Of a DNA stretch of 64,000 nt, positions 34,523 to 42,272 are shown in pieces (position 1 is the stretch's first letter; the number at the start of each line of letters is the position of its first letter). Under the pieces are notes generated by a model. The model was not told where the DNA came from. It was given only the letters and a program-made list of their open reading frames with translations, and did no database searches. The stretch comes from Dehalobacter alkaniphilus (GTDB taxonomy: Bacteria; Bacillota; Desulfitobacteriia; Desulfitobacteriales; Syntrophobotulaceae), in NCBI GenBank assembly GCA_040500365.1, contig CP148031.1:2294001-2358000 (forward strand), given 5' to 3'. The translations under genes were made by a program, and so were the position numbers.

Positions 34523-35344
34523 TTAATCCATAGTCACTTTGGCGATTTTACCGCTGCGGAACTCACGAAGAAAGATCTGGGCGGCTTTGAAGGTATCGAT
34601 CCTGCCACCGCTAACCAAACAGCCTCTTTTACGGCCAATTCCTTCAAGATCGGTGTCTGTTTCTTCAAGCTTGTAAAAGCTTTGCAGTTCCTGAGGATAG
34701 TTCTGTTTAAGCCAAGCGAGAAGCCACTGGGCAAGTTCTTCCTGGTCGAATACCTCATCTCTTACCGCACCGGTCACAGCGAGTTTCCTGCCTACTTCAG
34801 GATCATCAAATTTGGGCCAAAGCATACCCGGAGTATCAAGCAGCTCGACTTTATCATGTATCCTGATCCACTGGTTGCCGCGCGTAACACCTGGTTTGTT
34901 GCCCGTCTTGGCTTGTGAACCGCCGGTCAGCTGATTAATCAGCGTAGACTTGCCAATATTGGGTATACCAACTACCATGACGCGAATAGGTCTTCCCCGC
35001 ACTCCCCTGGCGGCCAGCCGTTCTCTTTTATCCGTCATCAGTTCCTCGAGCAGCGGGACAATTTTTTTGACGCCGATGCTGGTCATGGAGCTGATCGCTA
35101 AAACAGGTCCTTCCTTGCCAAGTTTCACAAGCCACTGGTCGATCCTCTTTTTGTCAGCAAGGTCCGATTTGTTCAACAAAAGCAAGCGGAGCTTGTTTCC
35201 AAGCAGCTGCTTCAGCAGGGGATTCCTGCTGCTCAGTGGCAAACGAGCGTCTCCCAGTTCCATGACAATATCAACCCAAGCCAGTTGTTCTTCGAGCTTT
35301 CTTTTCGCTCTGGTCATATGACCAGGATACCATTGAATGTTCAT
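34523..35344 (-). CDS. rbgA: Ribosome biogenesis GTPase RbgA (YlqF)
   Basis: Circularly permuted GTPase for late 50S assembly. 273 residues starting MNIQWYPGHMTRAKR. G motifs appear in permuted order: NKSD (LLLLNKSDL), then P-loop GIPNIGKSTLINQL, then DTPGMLWPKF. The C-terminal ANTAR-like domain follows. The start at 35344 is set by the invariant N-terminus, although the GGAGG site is only 3 nt away. Second in the rplS-rbgA-rnhB unit. Confidence 0.97.
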   Translation of the reverse strand: MNIQWYPGHMTRAKRKLEEQLAWVDIVMELGDARLPLSSRNPLLKQLLGNKLRLLLLNKSDLADKKRIDQWLVKLGKEGPVLAISSMTSIGVKKIVPLLEELMTDKRERLAARGVRGRPIRVMVVGIPNIGKSTLINQLTGGSQAKTGNKPGVTRGNQWIRIHDKVELLDTPGMLWPKFDDPEVGRKLAVTGAVRDEVFDQEELAQWLLAWLKQNYPQELQSFYKLEETDTDLEGIGRKRGCLVSGGRIDTFKAAQIFLREFRSGKIAKVTMD

Positions 35345-35456
35345 AATCCTCCATAGAAATTCACCGCTCCTTGCCGTCCATGGCATCGCGGTATTAGTCC
35401 CTCCATGGACGTCAAAAGAGCTGAATTTCTCCAGCTCTTTCCTATCTTCTCTGTTT

Positions 35457-35798
35457 TTAGCGGCGTTCTCTGATTCTGGCCGATTTGCCGTAACGGTCAC
35501 GCAGATAGTAAAGTTTCGCTCTGCGGACAATACCTTTACGTACAACTTCAATCTTGTCAATACGTGGAGAATGAAGGGGGAATGTTCTTTCTACACCTAC
35601 TCCGTTGGAAACTCGGCGCACGGTGAAAGTCTCCCTTAAGCCATCGCCCTTCCTTTTAATCACAAGCCCTTCAAAGACCTGAATACGCTCACGAGTACCC
35701 TCGATAATACGTACATGTACTTTGACTGTATCTCCAGGACGGAATGAAGGAATATTATCTTTAAGCTGCTGCTCTTCAATCATACGAATATAATCCAT
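35457..35798 (-). CDS. rplS: 50S ribosomal protein L19
   Basis: 113 residues, full length: IPSFRPGDTVKVHVRIIEG, RIQVFEGLVIKRKG and the C-terminal KLYYLRDRYGKSARIRE. Located at the 30S-50S interface. Ribosome site GGAAGGGGG. First gene of the rplS-rbgA-rnhB unit. In many Firmicutes rplS follows trmD directly; here the oxidoreductase and a methyltransferase gene intervene. Confidence 0.98.
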   Translation of the reverse strand: MDYIRMIEEQQLKDNIPSFRPGDTVKVHVRIIEGTRERIQVFEGLVIKRKGDGLRETFTVRRVSNGVGVERTFPLHSPRIDKIEVVRKGIVRRAKLYYLRDRYGKSARIRERR

Positions 35799-36054
35799 AA
35801 TAAATTACCCCCTTCCTTGCCTAGATGTTCTTAACTTCTTACATCAAGCCAGAGGACCATCCGTTTTTTACACTGTATCATATTACCACACACACCAAAA
35901 ATGCGCAATATACTATATCTTTTTTACTAAATCTCTAGTTAATTTCTTCAAGTTTTCGATACAGCGTTGATTCACGTTGGTTCCCTTTAAATTTTTGCAT
36001 TCTTCATACCTGCTTTCATTTCTGTTCGTTTTTCTAATCTTCTGTAATTCTGGA

Positions 36055-37200
36055 TTATATAAAACGGCGAAACCAGTATTTTTCAAATCCAAGTTTTGTG
36101 AGATAGGCTGTCCGTGTTGGTTTCCATAGAGAGATCGATGGGCTTGGTTTTTTATAATACTGAACCGATGAATATCGGGCTCGACCGAACCCGGTATTCA
36201 TGATTCAGGTACCCTTTCCTTTATAGGTATATTCCGGCTTTGCCCCCCTGGACAGAAGATAGATATTTCTTGCTACAACATCTGCCTGGTAATGCGCAAA
36301 TGAACCGGCTTTCGGTGCGTAGGCCCCAATTACCGGAAGCTTTACCGCTGCAGCATCACCAATGGCATAGATTGTCGGGTGATTTGTTTCCAAAGTGTGA
36401 AGGTCTACTTCAACAAATCCACTGCTATCCACCAAATTCGACTTTCGCAATACCTCCGGAGTCCAGTGAGGCGCAATACCCAACAAAAGATCCGCAGCAA
36501 TCTTCGTGCCATGATCCAGGATTAAAGTTTTTTCCTCAATCCTGAGCACTTTCGCTTCTGTGATCAATTCTATCCCTTTTTCAGCAAGCATTTTTCTTAC
36601 GCTTTGCCCAACCTTGGGCTTGGCTAATGGCTCCGGGGAGTAATCTGGCGTCACCAAGGTAAGCTCAATTTTATTCCGAATTCCCCTTTTCCGAAAAAAC
36701 TGGTCCAAAAGAAACATTATTTCATAAGGAGCAGGTGGACATTTATATGGCAAGCTAGATATAAAAAATACAATTCGTCCAGAGGAGAAATTGTTCAATT
36801 GCTGATTTATCTTTCTCACACCATCAAAATCATAAGCATTTAAAGCATATTCTTTGAATCCGGGTACGGTTTCAGTGTGATACTCCACTCCCAAAGAAAT
36901 AATCAAATAGTCAAAAGGCAAGACTCCCTGATTTGTTGAGACCTGATGTCCGGTTACATCGATTTTCTGTACTTCCTGATGCAAAACATGGATATTCTTC
37001 TTTTTTAAATTGGTTAACTTCCTTGTTATATCCGTTGGTTCTCGCTGACCGATCATCAGAAGTGGATAAGAGGCTGCAAAGTAATGATTCACTTCCCGGT
37101 CTACGACCGTTACCTGCATGGAATCTCCCGCCGCATTTTTAAGAATATTGGAGGCAACAATACCGCCGATTCCCCCACCCAGAATTAAAGTGTTTTTCAT
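36055..37200 (-). CDS. Predicted selenocysteine-containing SQR-like FAD oxidoreductase (in-frame UGA at 36205-36207)
   Basis: FAD/NAD(P)-type oxidoreductase of the sulfide:quinone reductase and flavocytochrome c family. FAD motif LILGGGIGGIVASNIL; redox cysteine Cys154 in LPYKCPPAPYE; second FAD segment TIYAIGDAAAV. Conventional translation stops after GKGT (331 residues), too short for the family. Past the UGA the same frame continues 49 residues (IMNTGFGRARYSS to GFEKYWFRRFI) and ends with TAA at 36055-36057. I recall relatives reading GxGxCFxE...FYxxPxP...FEKYWLxRW, with Cys at the UGA position, so the UGA probably encodes Sec332. A SECIS-like hairpin follows at once. The full product would be 381 residues. 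No sel genes are in the window. The substrate is not known. Confidence 0.8.
36161..36207 (-). promoter_or_regulatory. SECIS-like stem-loop immediately after the UGA codon
   Basis: Starting at the UGA, AUGAAUA pairs with UAUUCAU, continuing through CGGGUU/AGCCCG to a small apical loop containing GGUC at 36183-36186. The first G is 18 nt after the UGA. In the E. coli fdhF SECIS, as I remember it, an apical GGUC also lies 18 nt after the UGA. No uridine run follows on the minus strand, so it is not a terminator. Confidence 0.75.
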
Positions 37201-37274
37201 AATCTCACCCCAGCACTATTTTCCCCAAAGAAAAACACTTTATTCTAGTGCCTTGTCAATCCGAAAGATCGCGA

Positions 37275-37835
37275 TTAATGGCCTCTGAGCCTATCCAAAA
37301 TAATTGCAGCAGCTGACCGGACAGACAGATGATTATAGTCTCCAAAACCATAAACTGGCTTCAGAATATAGTCTGCTTTTTCCATTTCTTCCTTTATAAT
37401 ACCCCAACCTGTTCCGAAAAGCAGCAGGAAGTCCTCATCAGTTTCCTCAAGCTTCCGGCGCAGTTCGGAATATTCAATCGTATTCAGATACAGTCTCGCA
37501 TCCGTTGCAACCGTGAATAATTTCTTGCCGGGATTCTTGATTTTGATTTCCTGGACAACTTCTTCCAGCGTCGAAGCAAGCTGCACTTTCTCAAAAGCTT
37601 CATATCTATTAGGATTATATTCAGCGCCATACCCTTCCCGCCAAAAGCCCATGATTCGCCGGGCAAGATCCTGCTGAGCCGGACCGGGATGAACAACATA
37701 ATAGGTATTCACCCCATATGTAGTTGAGCTTCGGGCAATATCGTGCAAATCGAGGTTGGTTATTGACGTTACGACCTGCTCCATATTTTTGTTGTAGACA
37801 GGTGCGTGAATAAGGGCTACATATAATTCTCCCAT
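37275..37835 (-). CDS. SPOUT-type RNA methyltransferase (PF09936-like)
   Basis: 186 residues resembling the family usually encoded beside trmD and annotated as RNA methyltransferase. It has an N-terminal LYVALIHAPVYNKN, THIS-like TTYGVNTYYVVHPG, LLLFGTGWGI as the probable SAM-binding knot, and YGFGDYNHLSVRSAAAIILDR at the end. The target RNA is not known. It lies 222 bp downstream of trmD, with a palindromic repeat in the gap. Confidence 0.85.
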   Translation of the reverse strand: MGELYVALIHAPVYNKNMEQVVTSITNLDLHDIARSSTTYGVNTYYVVHPGPAQQDLARRIMGFWREGYGAEYNPNRYEAFEKVQLASTLEEVVQEIKIKNPGKKLFTVATDARLYLNTIEYSELRRKLEETDEDFLLLFGTGWGIIKEEMEKADYILKPVYGFGDYNHLSVRSAAAIILDRLRGH

Positions 37836-37924
37836 TATTTCCTCCAGATCTTATTAAATTGTAAAGCAATACCCTAAATAAGTGGCTATATAGCAAGCAG
37901 ACCTGTCCAAAAAACTTATAATTA

Positions 37925-38029
37925 GTCTGATTGCCACAGTTCCGCGACAAGCGGAGCATGGAGTGCGCAGCGCGGATTTTTGTGCCACGGAGGGCACAAT
38001 AGCCGATAGCGGTATTGTGGCAAGCAGAC
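37925..38029 (+). repeat. 105-bp palindromic repeat, copy B
   Basis: Ends GTCTGATTGCCACA...TGTGGCAAGCAGAC (one mismatch). The core has AAGCGGAGCATGGAGTGCG and the nested hairpin GTGCC-ACGGAG-GGCAC. The sequence GCAAGCAGACCTG occurs at its right end and again about 130 bp to the left (near 37890). Lies between trmD and the methyltransferase gene. Confidence 0.85.
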
Positions 38030-38057
38030 CTGCCACAATAGGTCTTTGGTCTTTATA

Positions 38058-38861
38058 CTACTCGCTCTTAATTCGTCGTCTCCGTTTCGGAGCAGGCTTT
38101 AAATGTTCCCATCTCTCGCGGTAAACCTTAATCTCCGGATGCTCAAGCGCAAGTTCCTCTAAAAGCGGATAATCTGTTTGCTGAAACTCTATCTGCGGGA
38201 TTAAATCACTTCTTTTCAGGAGAGTCCTTTTCAGAGACTCTTTTCTACGCCAGCGCTCAATGTTGGCGTGGTGTCCTGAAAGCAGAACCTCGGGCACCTG
38301 CATTCCTTCAAAGTCGGGAGGACGTGTATACTGAGGATACTCGAGCAGACCTTGACTGTGGGAATCATCCTCCTGCGAAACACTGTTCCCGAGAACCCCC
38401 GGTAAGAGCCTTGCCACCGAATCAATCATCACCATCGCAGCAAGTTCTCCTCCCGTTAAAACATAATCTCCGATGGACATCTCCTCATCGGCCAGGACGC
38501 GTATTCTCTCGTCAAATCCTTCATAATGGCCGCACAAAAAAACTAACTCATCATATCCAGCCAGTCTCAAAGCTTCCCGCTGCTCAAATTTTTTTCCCTG
38601 AGGCGAGAGCAAAATAATTCGGCGGCTTCCTGCAGGCTCCGGCAAATTCCGGACAGCCTTGAACAGAGGCTCCGGCTTTAGAACCATTCCCGAACCCCCG
38701 CCATACGGGATATCATCCACATTTTTATGTTTGCTCTCGGCATAATCGCGGAAATTAACAAGCGCTATCTCAAGCAGGCCCGCTTCCTGAGCCCTTTTCA
38801 GAATGCTTTCTTTTAATGGCGCAAACATTTCCGGAAAAATCGTCAGTACAATAAACTTCAT
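38058..38861 (-). CDS. trmD: tRNA (guanine-37-N1)-methyltransferase
   Basis: SPOUT methyltransferase giving m1G37, which prevents frameshifting. 267 residues with FIVLTIFPEMFAPL, VDDIPYGGGSGMVLKPEP, the SAM knot CGHYEGFDERI, SIGDYVLTGGELAAM and the catalytic-domain LLEYPQYTRPPDFEG. The C-terminus has a basic tail (KPAPKRRRRIK) a little beyond the usual end. It starts 18 bp after rimM, in the ylxM-ffh-rpsP-khpA-rimM-trmD order. Confidence 0.97.
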   Translation of the reverse strand: MKFIVLTIFPEMFAPLKESILKRAQEAGLLEIALVNFRDYAESKHKNVDDIPYGGGSGMVLKPEPLFKAVRNLPEPAGSRRIILLSPQGKKFEQREALRLAGYDELVFLCGHYEGFDERIRVLADEEMSIGDYVLTGGELAAMVMIDSVARLLPGVLGNSVSQEDDSHSQGLLEYPQYTRPPDFEGMQVPEVLLSGHHANIERWRRKESLKRTLLKRSDLIPQIEFQQTDYPLLEELALEHPEIKVYRERWEHLKPAPKRRRRIKSE

Positions 38862-38879
38862 ACGCAGCCTCTCTTTATG

Positions 38880-39389
38880 CTAAGACTCATCATCGAGTAG
38901 TCCCGGAGGCAAAATGACATCCATTCTTTTCGCGGGGACATCCACCTTTTTGACGACGTTTTTCAAGGCCGGAACACAGAATTCAGTTTTTTCGCCGCGG
39001 ACAATATAGATATCGTTCGAACCAGTTTCCTGAACTCTTATCAAAGTCCCCAGCAGAATATCATTCTCGTAAACCTGCATTCCCTCAAGCTCAAAGTAAT
39101 ACCAGCGGTCTTGCAGCGGAGGAATTTCCGATCGATCTAGTCTGACCTCAAATCCACGGATCTTTTCAGCATCCTCCCTGGTAGCAATGCCTTCCAAAGT
39201 CAAGAACACAATACCTTTCGGATCAATCCTTACCCCCTGGACATGAATTTTTTTTTCAGTCTTTCCATCAGATAGATAAATTTCTTTCAGATCCCTGAAC
39301 CGCTCCGTATTATCCGTAATCGGGTATACCTTGATCTCTCCTTTGATACCCTGCGGTTTCAGGACCTCTCCAATTAATATACTTTCCAA
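38880..39389 (-). CDS. rimM: 16S rRNA processing protein RimM
   Basis: Binds S19 and helps 30S head maturation. 169 residues: N-terminal RimM domain (IGEVLKPQGIKGEIKVYP), then the PRC barrel with WYYFELEGMQVYEND and the ending PAKRMDVILPPGLLD. Complete. It lies between khpA, 158 bp upstream beyond a terminator-like hairpin, and trmD. Confidence 0.96.
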   Translation of the reverse strand: MESILIGEVLKPQGIKGEIKVYPITDNTERFRDLKEIYLSDGKTEKKIHVQGVRIDPKGIVFLTLEGIATREDAEKIRGFEVRLDRSEIPPLQDRWYYFELEGMQVYENDILLGTLIRVQETGSNDIYIVRGEKTEFCVPALKNVVKKVDVPAKRMDVILPPGLLDDES

Positions 39390-39440
39390 GGCGTTACGCC
39401 CTTTCCTTTAAAGAATTCCCGAAATCCATCATCCCATTTA

Positions 39441-39452
39441 AAGAAAACTTGG
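39441..39452. repeat. Short dispersed motif aagaaaacttgg, copy 1 of 3
   Basis: The motif, extended loosely as agaaaacttggctgrygyca, recurs at 47201-47224 and 55200-55224. Each copy lies in a short gap between minus-strand housekeeping genes. The 55200 copy forms a CTTGGC/GCCAAG hairpin. Confidence 0.4.
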
Positions 39453-39469
39453 TCGTCGTCAGCCTTAGC

Positions 39470-39541
39470 TGCCCTTAGATGGTTCAGAAAGCACTTAGCG
39501 TTCTTCTGAACCATTAAAGTCAAAAAGGGCCTGAGCCCTTT
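39470..39541 (-). terminator. Nested hairpins between khpA and rimM
   Basis: On the minus strand AAAGGGC-TCAG-GCCCTTT followed by TTGACTTT (39518-39541) is a likely terminator or attenuator 7 bp after khpA. Next comes ATGGTTCAGAA/TTCTGAACCAT (39479-39514). An alternative outer pairing GCCCTT/AAGGGC couples the two, so they may be mutually exclusive structures. Confidence 0.6.
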
Positions 39542-39547
39542 CCAACC

Positions 39548-39793
39548 TTACTGGTCAATATCAACAATAACCCTGCGTCCGTCTTTCACGGCCGCAGCCT
39601 TGACTATTGTCCGAATAGCGTTAGCGATCTTGCCCTGTTTACCGATCACTTTGCCCATATCTTCCTGAGCAACTGTCAATTGAAGGTGCACAGTTCTCTC
39701 TGTAGCATTCTGAACCACAATAACTTCTTCAGGATGATCCACCAATGCCTTAGCTAGTACCTCTACGACTTCTTTCACAGGAGTCACCTCCAT
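39548..39793 (-). CDS. khpA: KH-domain RNA-binding protein KhpA (YlqC)
   Basis: 81 residues, a single KH domain: VQLTVAQEDMGKVIGKQGKIANAIRTIV shortened here by family reading, with the GKxG loop VIGKQGKIA visible. It binds RNA with KhpB in Firmicutes and influences division and small RNAs. It starts 2 bp after rpsP, as is usual. Confidence 0.95.
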   Translation of the reverse strand: MEVTPVKEVVEVLAKALVDHPEEVIVVQNATERTVHLQLTVAQEDMGKVIGKQGKIANAIRTIVKAAAVKDGRRVIVDIDQ

Positions 39794-39795
39794 GC

Positions 39796-40059
39796 TTACT
39801 TGGATTTATGAAATTTCTCCATAATTCCGGCCTGACTGAGCAGAGATTTTGCGGTATCTGAAGGTTGAGCTCCCTGAGTCAACCATTCCAGCGCTTTGAT
39901 CTCATCTATCTTGATTTCATGAGGATTTTTGGTAGGATCATAATAACCAATTTCCTCAATTGCTCTGCCATCACGGCGGGATGCTGAGTCGCATACTACA
40001 AGACGGTAGAAAGGATTTTTCTTTGCACCCATGCGGCGCAAACGAATCGTTGTTGCCAT
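39796..40059 (-). CDS. rpsP: 30S ribosomal protein S16
   Basis: 87 residues from ATG 40059: TTIRLRRMGAKKNPFYRLVV, GRAIEEIGYYDPTKNP and the ending SQAGIMEKFHK. Full length. The frame is open slightly upstream but GGAGGTG supports this start. It follows ffh after 109 bp. Confidence 0.98.
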   Translation of the reverse strand: MATTIRLRRMGAKKNPFYRLVVCDSASRRDGRAIEEIGYYDPTKNPHEIKIDEIKALEWLTQGAQPSDTAKSLLSQAGIMEKFHKSK

Positions 40060-40168
40060 AATTTCACCTCCTCCAACAAACTCTAAACCCATATATTCAA
40101 CAACATAAATGATATTTGGGAATCCGCAATGATTTAAAGCTATATAAAATTGTTTGGATTTTATGGCA

Positions 40169-41557
40169 CTATATTTGGAAAGGAAATTTTGGGAAAGACT
40201 TCTTGCCTTGTTTTTTCCCTTTCTTTCCTTTCTTCGTACCGCCTTTGGCGGCTCCTCCCATCCCTGGGAGCCCGGAAAGCTGTTTCATCATTTTCTTGGT
40301 TTGTTCATATTGCTTAAGAAGCCTTCCAACATCGACAACCGTTGTTCCGCTCCCTTTCGCTATCCTTTTTTTACGGGAGTCCTTGATCAGGATCGGTTTT
40401 CTTCTTTCATCCGCTGTCATCGAGCAGATGATGGCTTCCGCCTTGTAGAACTCTTTCTCATCAATTTGGACGCCTTTCAGCTGCTTACCGATTCCAGGCA
40501 GCATTTCCAGCACAGACGACAAAGGACCCATCGAGCGCAGCTGTTTGATCTGGTCAAGGTAGTCATCCAGCGTAAGCTCCTGTTTGCGGATTTTCTCTTC
40601 CAGTTCCCTGGCTTTTTTCTCGTCGACGTTCTGCTGGGCTCTCTCGATCAGAGTCAGCACATCGCCCATACCTAAAATCCTGGACGCGATCCGGTCAGGG
40701 TGAAAGACTTCCAAAGCATCCATTTTTTCGCCGGTTCCGGCAAATTTGATCGAGCAGCCAGTCACTGCTTTGACAGAAAGCGCCGCCCCGCCGCGGGTAT
40801 CCCCGTCGAGTTTGGAAAGAATGACGCCGTCAAGTCCGAGCTGTTGGTGGAAAGCATCGGCAGCATTCACTGCATCCTGACCAGTCATGGCATCGACGAC
40901 CAACAATATTTCATGCGGTCTGACATTTCCTTTGATCTTGGACAGTTCATCCATGAGTTCTTCATTAATATGCAGCCGTCCGGCAGTATCGATGATGACA
41001 ACATCATTGCCGTTTTTTCTCGCAAATACCAGACTCTCGGAAGCGATCTTCACGGGATTTTCCTGACCAAGAGAAAAAACCGGAACCTTGATCTGTTCCC
41101 CCAAAACTTCCAGCTGTTTAATTGCAGCAGGACGGTAGATGTCACAGGCGACCAGCAGCGGGTTTTTCCCCTGCTTTTTCAGCATACTGGCGAGCTTGGC
41201 ACCATGGGTGGTTTTCCCGGCTCCCTGCAGCCCCACCAGCATAATAATGGTCGGTGGTTTGGAGGAAATCGATATTTTGCTTTCACTCCCACCCATCAGA
41301 CGGATAATCTCTTCGTGGACAATTTTAATCACATGCTGCCCGGGAGTAAGGGATTCCAGTACTTCCTGACCTACAGACCTCTCCTTGATCCGGGCAATCA
41401 GTTCTTTGACAACCTTGAAATTGACGTCTGCTTCAAGCAGCGCAATTCTAACTTCACGCAGGGCCTCTGTAACATCGGCTTCGGTTAATTTACCTTTTCC
41501 TCTAAGTCTTTTGAAAGTAGCCTGGAGTTTTTCGCTTAGGCCCTCAAACATTGCCAT
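40169..41557 (-). CDS. ffh: Signal recognition particle protein Ffh
   Basis: SRP54 homologue that targets nascent membrane proteins with 4.5S/6S RNA. 462 residues: N domain, G domain with P-loop VGLQGAGKTTHGAKLA, DTAGRLH, TKLD-type LSKLDGDTRGG, and a C-terminal methionine-rich M domain (KMMKQLSGLPGMGG) with a very basic Gly/Lys tail. The start is MAMFEGLS; a second ATG two codons later is equally possible. It pairs with ftsY at 48 kb. Preceded by ylxM. Confidence 0.97.
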   Translation of the reverse strand: MAMFEGLSEKLQATFKRLRGKGKLTEADVTEALREVRIALLEADVNFKVVKELIARIKERSVGQEVLESLTPGQHVIKIVHEEIIRLMGGSESKISISSKPPTIIMLVGLQGAGKTTHGAKLASMLKKQGKNPLLVACDIYRPAAIKQLEVLGEQIKVPVFSLGQENPVKIASESLVFARKNGNDVVIIDTAGRLHINEELMDELSKIKGNVRPHEILLVVDAMTGQDAVNAADAFHQQLGLDGVILSKLDGDTRGGAALSVKAVTGCSIKFAGTGEKMDALEVFHPDRIASRILGMGDVLTLIERAQQNVDEKKARELEEKIRKQELTLDDYLDQIKQLRSMGPLSSVLEMLPGIGKQLKGVQIDEKEFYKAEAIICSMTADERRKPILIKDSRKKRIAKGSGTTVVDVGRLLKQYEQTKKMMKQLSGLPGMGGAAKGGTKKGKKGKKQGKKSFPKFPFQI

Positions 41558-41594
41558 CCCGGCGTCCCTTCTTTCCCCATCATATTTTTATTCG

Positions 41595-41960
41595 CTATTC
41601 GAATGTATCTGCAATAATCTCTTTGATCCGCATATTTATGTCCAACTGACGTTTCCAGGCATATCCGCTGGAGAAATCTTCTTGTTTTACTTCTTCCAGC
41701 AAGGACTCTATGCGGTGGAATTTATCTCTTTCCTGGATAAATCGGAAAACGAGTCCAAGCTTGTGCTCATATCCCTCCAGAATCTTTTCGGTTCTTTTGA
41801 GCAAATCATAAACTGCCTGGCGGCTGATGCCTTCTTCCTCAGCGATCTCAGAAAGTGAGTAATCCTGCTGATAGTACAAATCCCATATTTTTCCCTGCTT
41901 TTCTGTCAGCAAGGGGCCATAAAAATCAAATAACAAGGCTTTTTCAGTGATTTCTTTCAT
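41595..41960 (-). CDS. ylxM: YlxM, putative SRP-operon DNA-binding protein
   Basis: 121 residues with a sigma-70-region-4-like helix-turn-helix: TEKQGKIWDLYYQQD, SLSEIAEEEGISRQAVYDLLK. Universally found before ffh in Firmicutes, where it modulates SRP activity; its DNA role is not established. 37 bp upstream of ffh. Confidence 0.93.
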   Translation of the reverse strand: MKEITEKALLFDFYGPLLTEKQGKIWDLYYQQDYSLSEIAEEEGISRQAVYDLLKRTEKILEGYEHKLGLVFRFIQERDKFHRIESLLEEVKQEDFSSGYAWKRQLDINMRIKEIIADTFE

Positions 41961-42272
41961 TTTGATATTCCGGCCTCACTGTAAAGTATTTTTGCTTTAC
42001 ACCTTTTGTATTTTATCCAAAAACACCTTCATTGTCAAGTTTTTACTTCAACGTTCTGATTGTGATTGACAAGTTATTAATGATAAATGTGTTTACATTT
42101 TAATGTATAAATCACTGTTTTTCTGTGGTAATATATTACATGTATTTTCAGAAATATTCATAATCCTTTTTATTATTACATTTTTATTAGGTACATGCCC
42201 TATTTATACTATTCAGAAAAAGAGAAAAATTTCCGATATAAATTATGATAAACACTGTACGGAGAAATAAAT
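41961..42272. other. Divergent intergenic region ylxM/GGDEF-EAL
   Basis: 312 bp of AT-rich sequence with several -10-like hexamers. No gene, no strong hairpin and no operator that I can defend. Confidence 0.4.

Noticed and set aside
35935..36197. An alternative minus-strand frame overlapping the selenoprotein 3' end, containing LYNPELQKIRKTNRNESRYE, that could be a small gene
   Set aside because: It has no standard start codon until a TTG that would give 59 residues, no ribosome site and no recognisable family, and it overlaps the extension that matches the oxidoreductase family.
36161..36207. The same hairpin as a transcription terminator
   Set aside because: No uridine run follows on the minus strand; the stem lies inside the extended frame.
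36205..37200. Reading the oxidoreductase as an intact 331-aa protein or as a simple pseudogene
   Set aside because: The frame after the UGA is family-like to its natural end and a SECIS-like hairpin follows; no other damage is seen in the gene.
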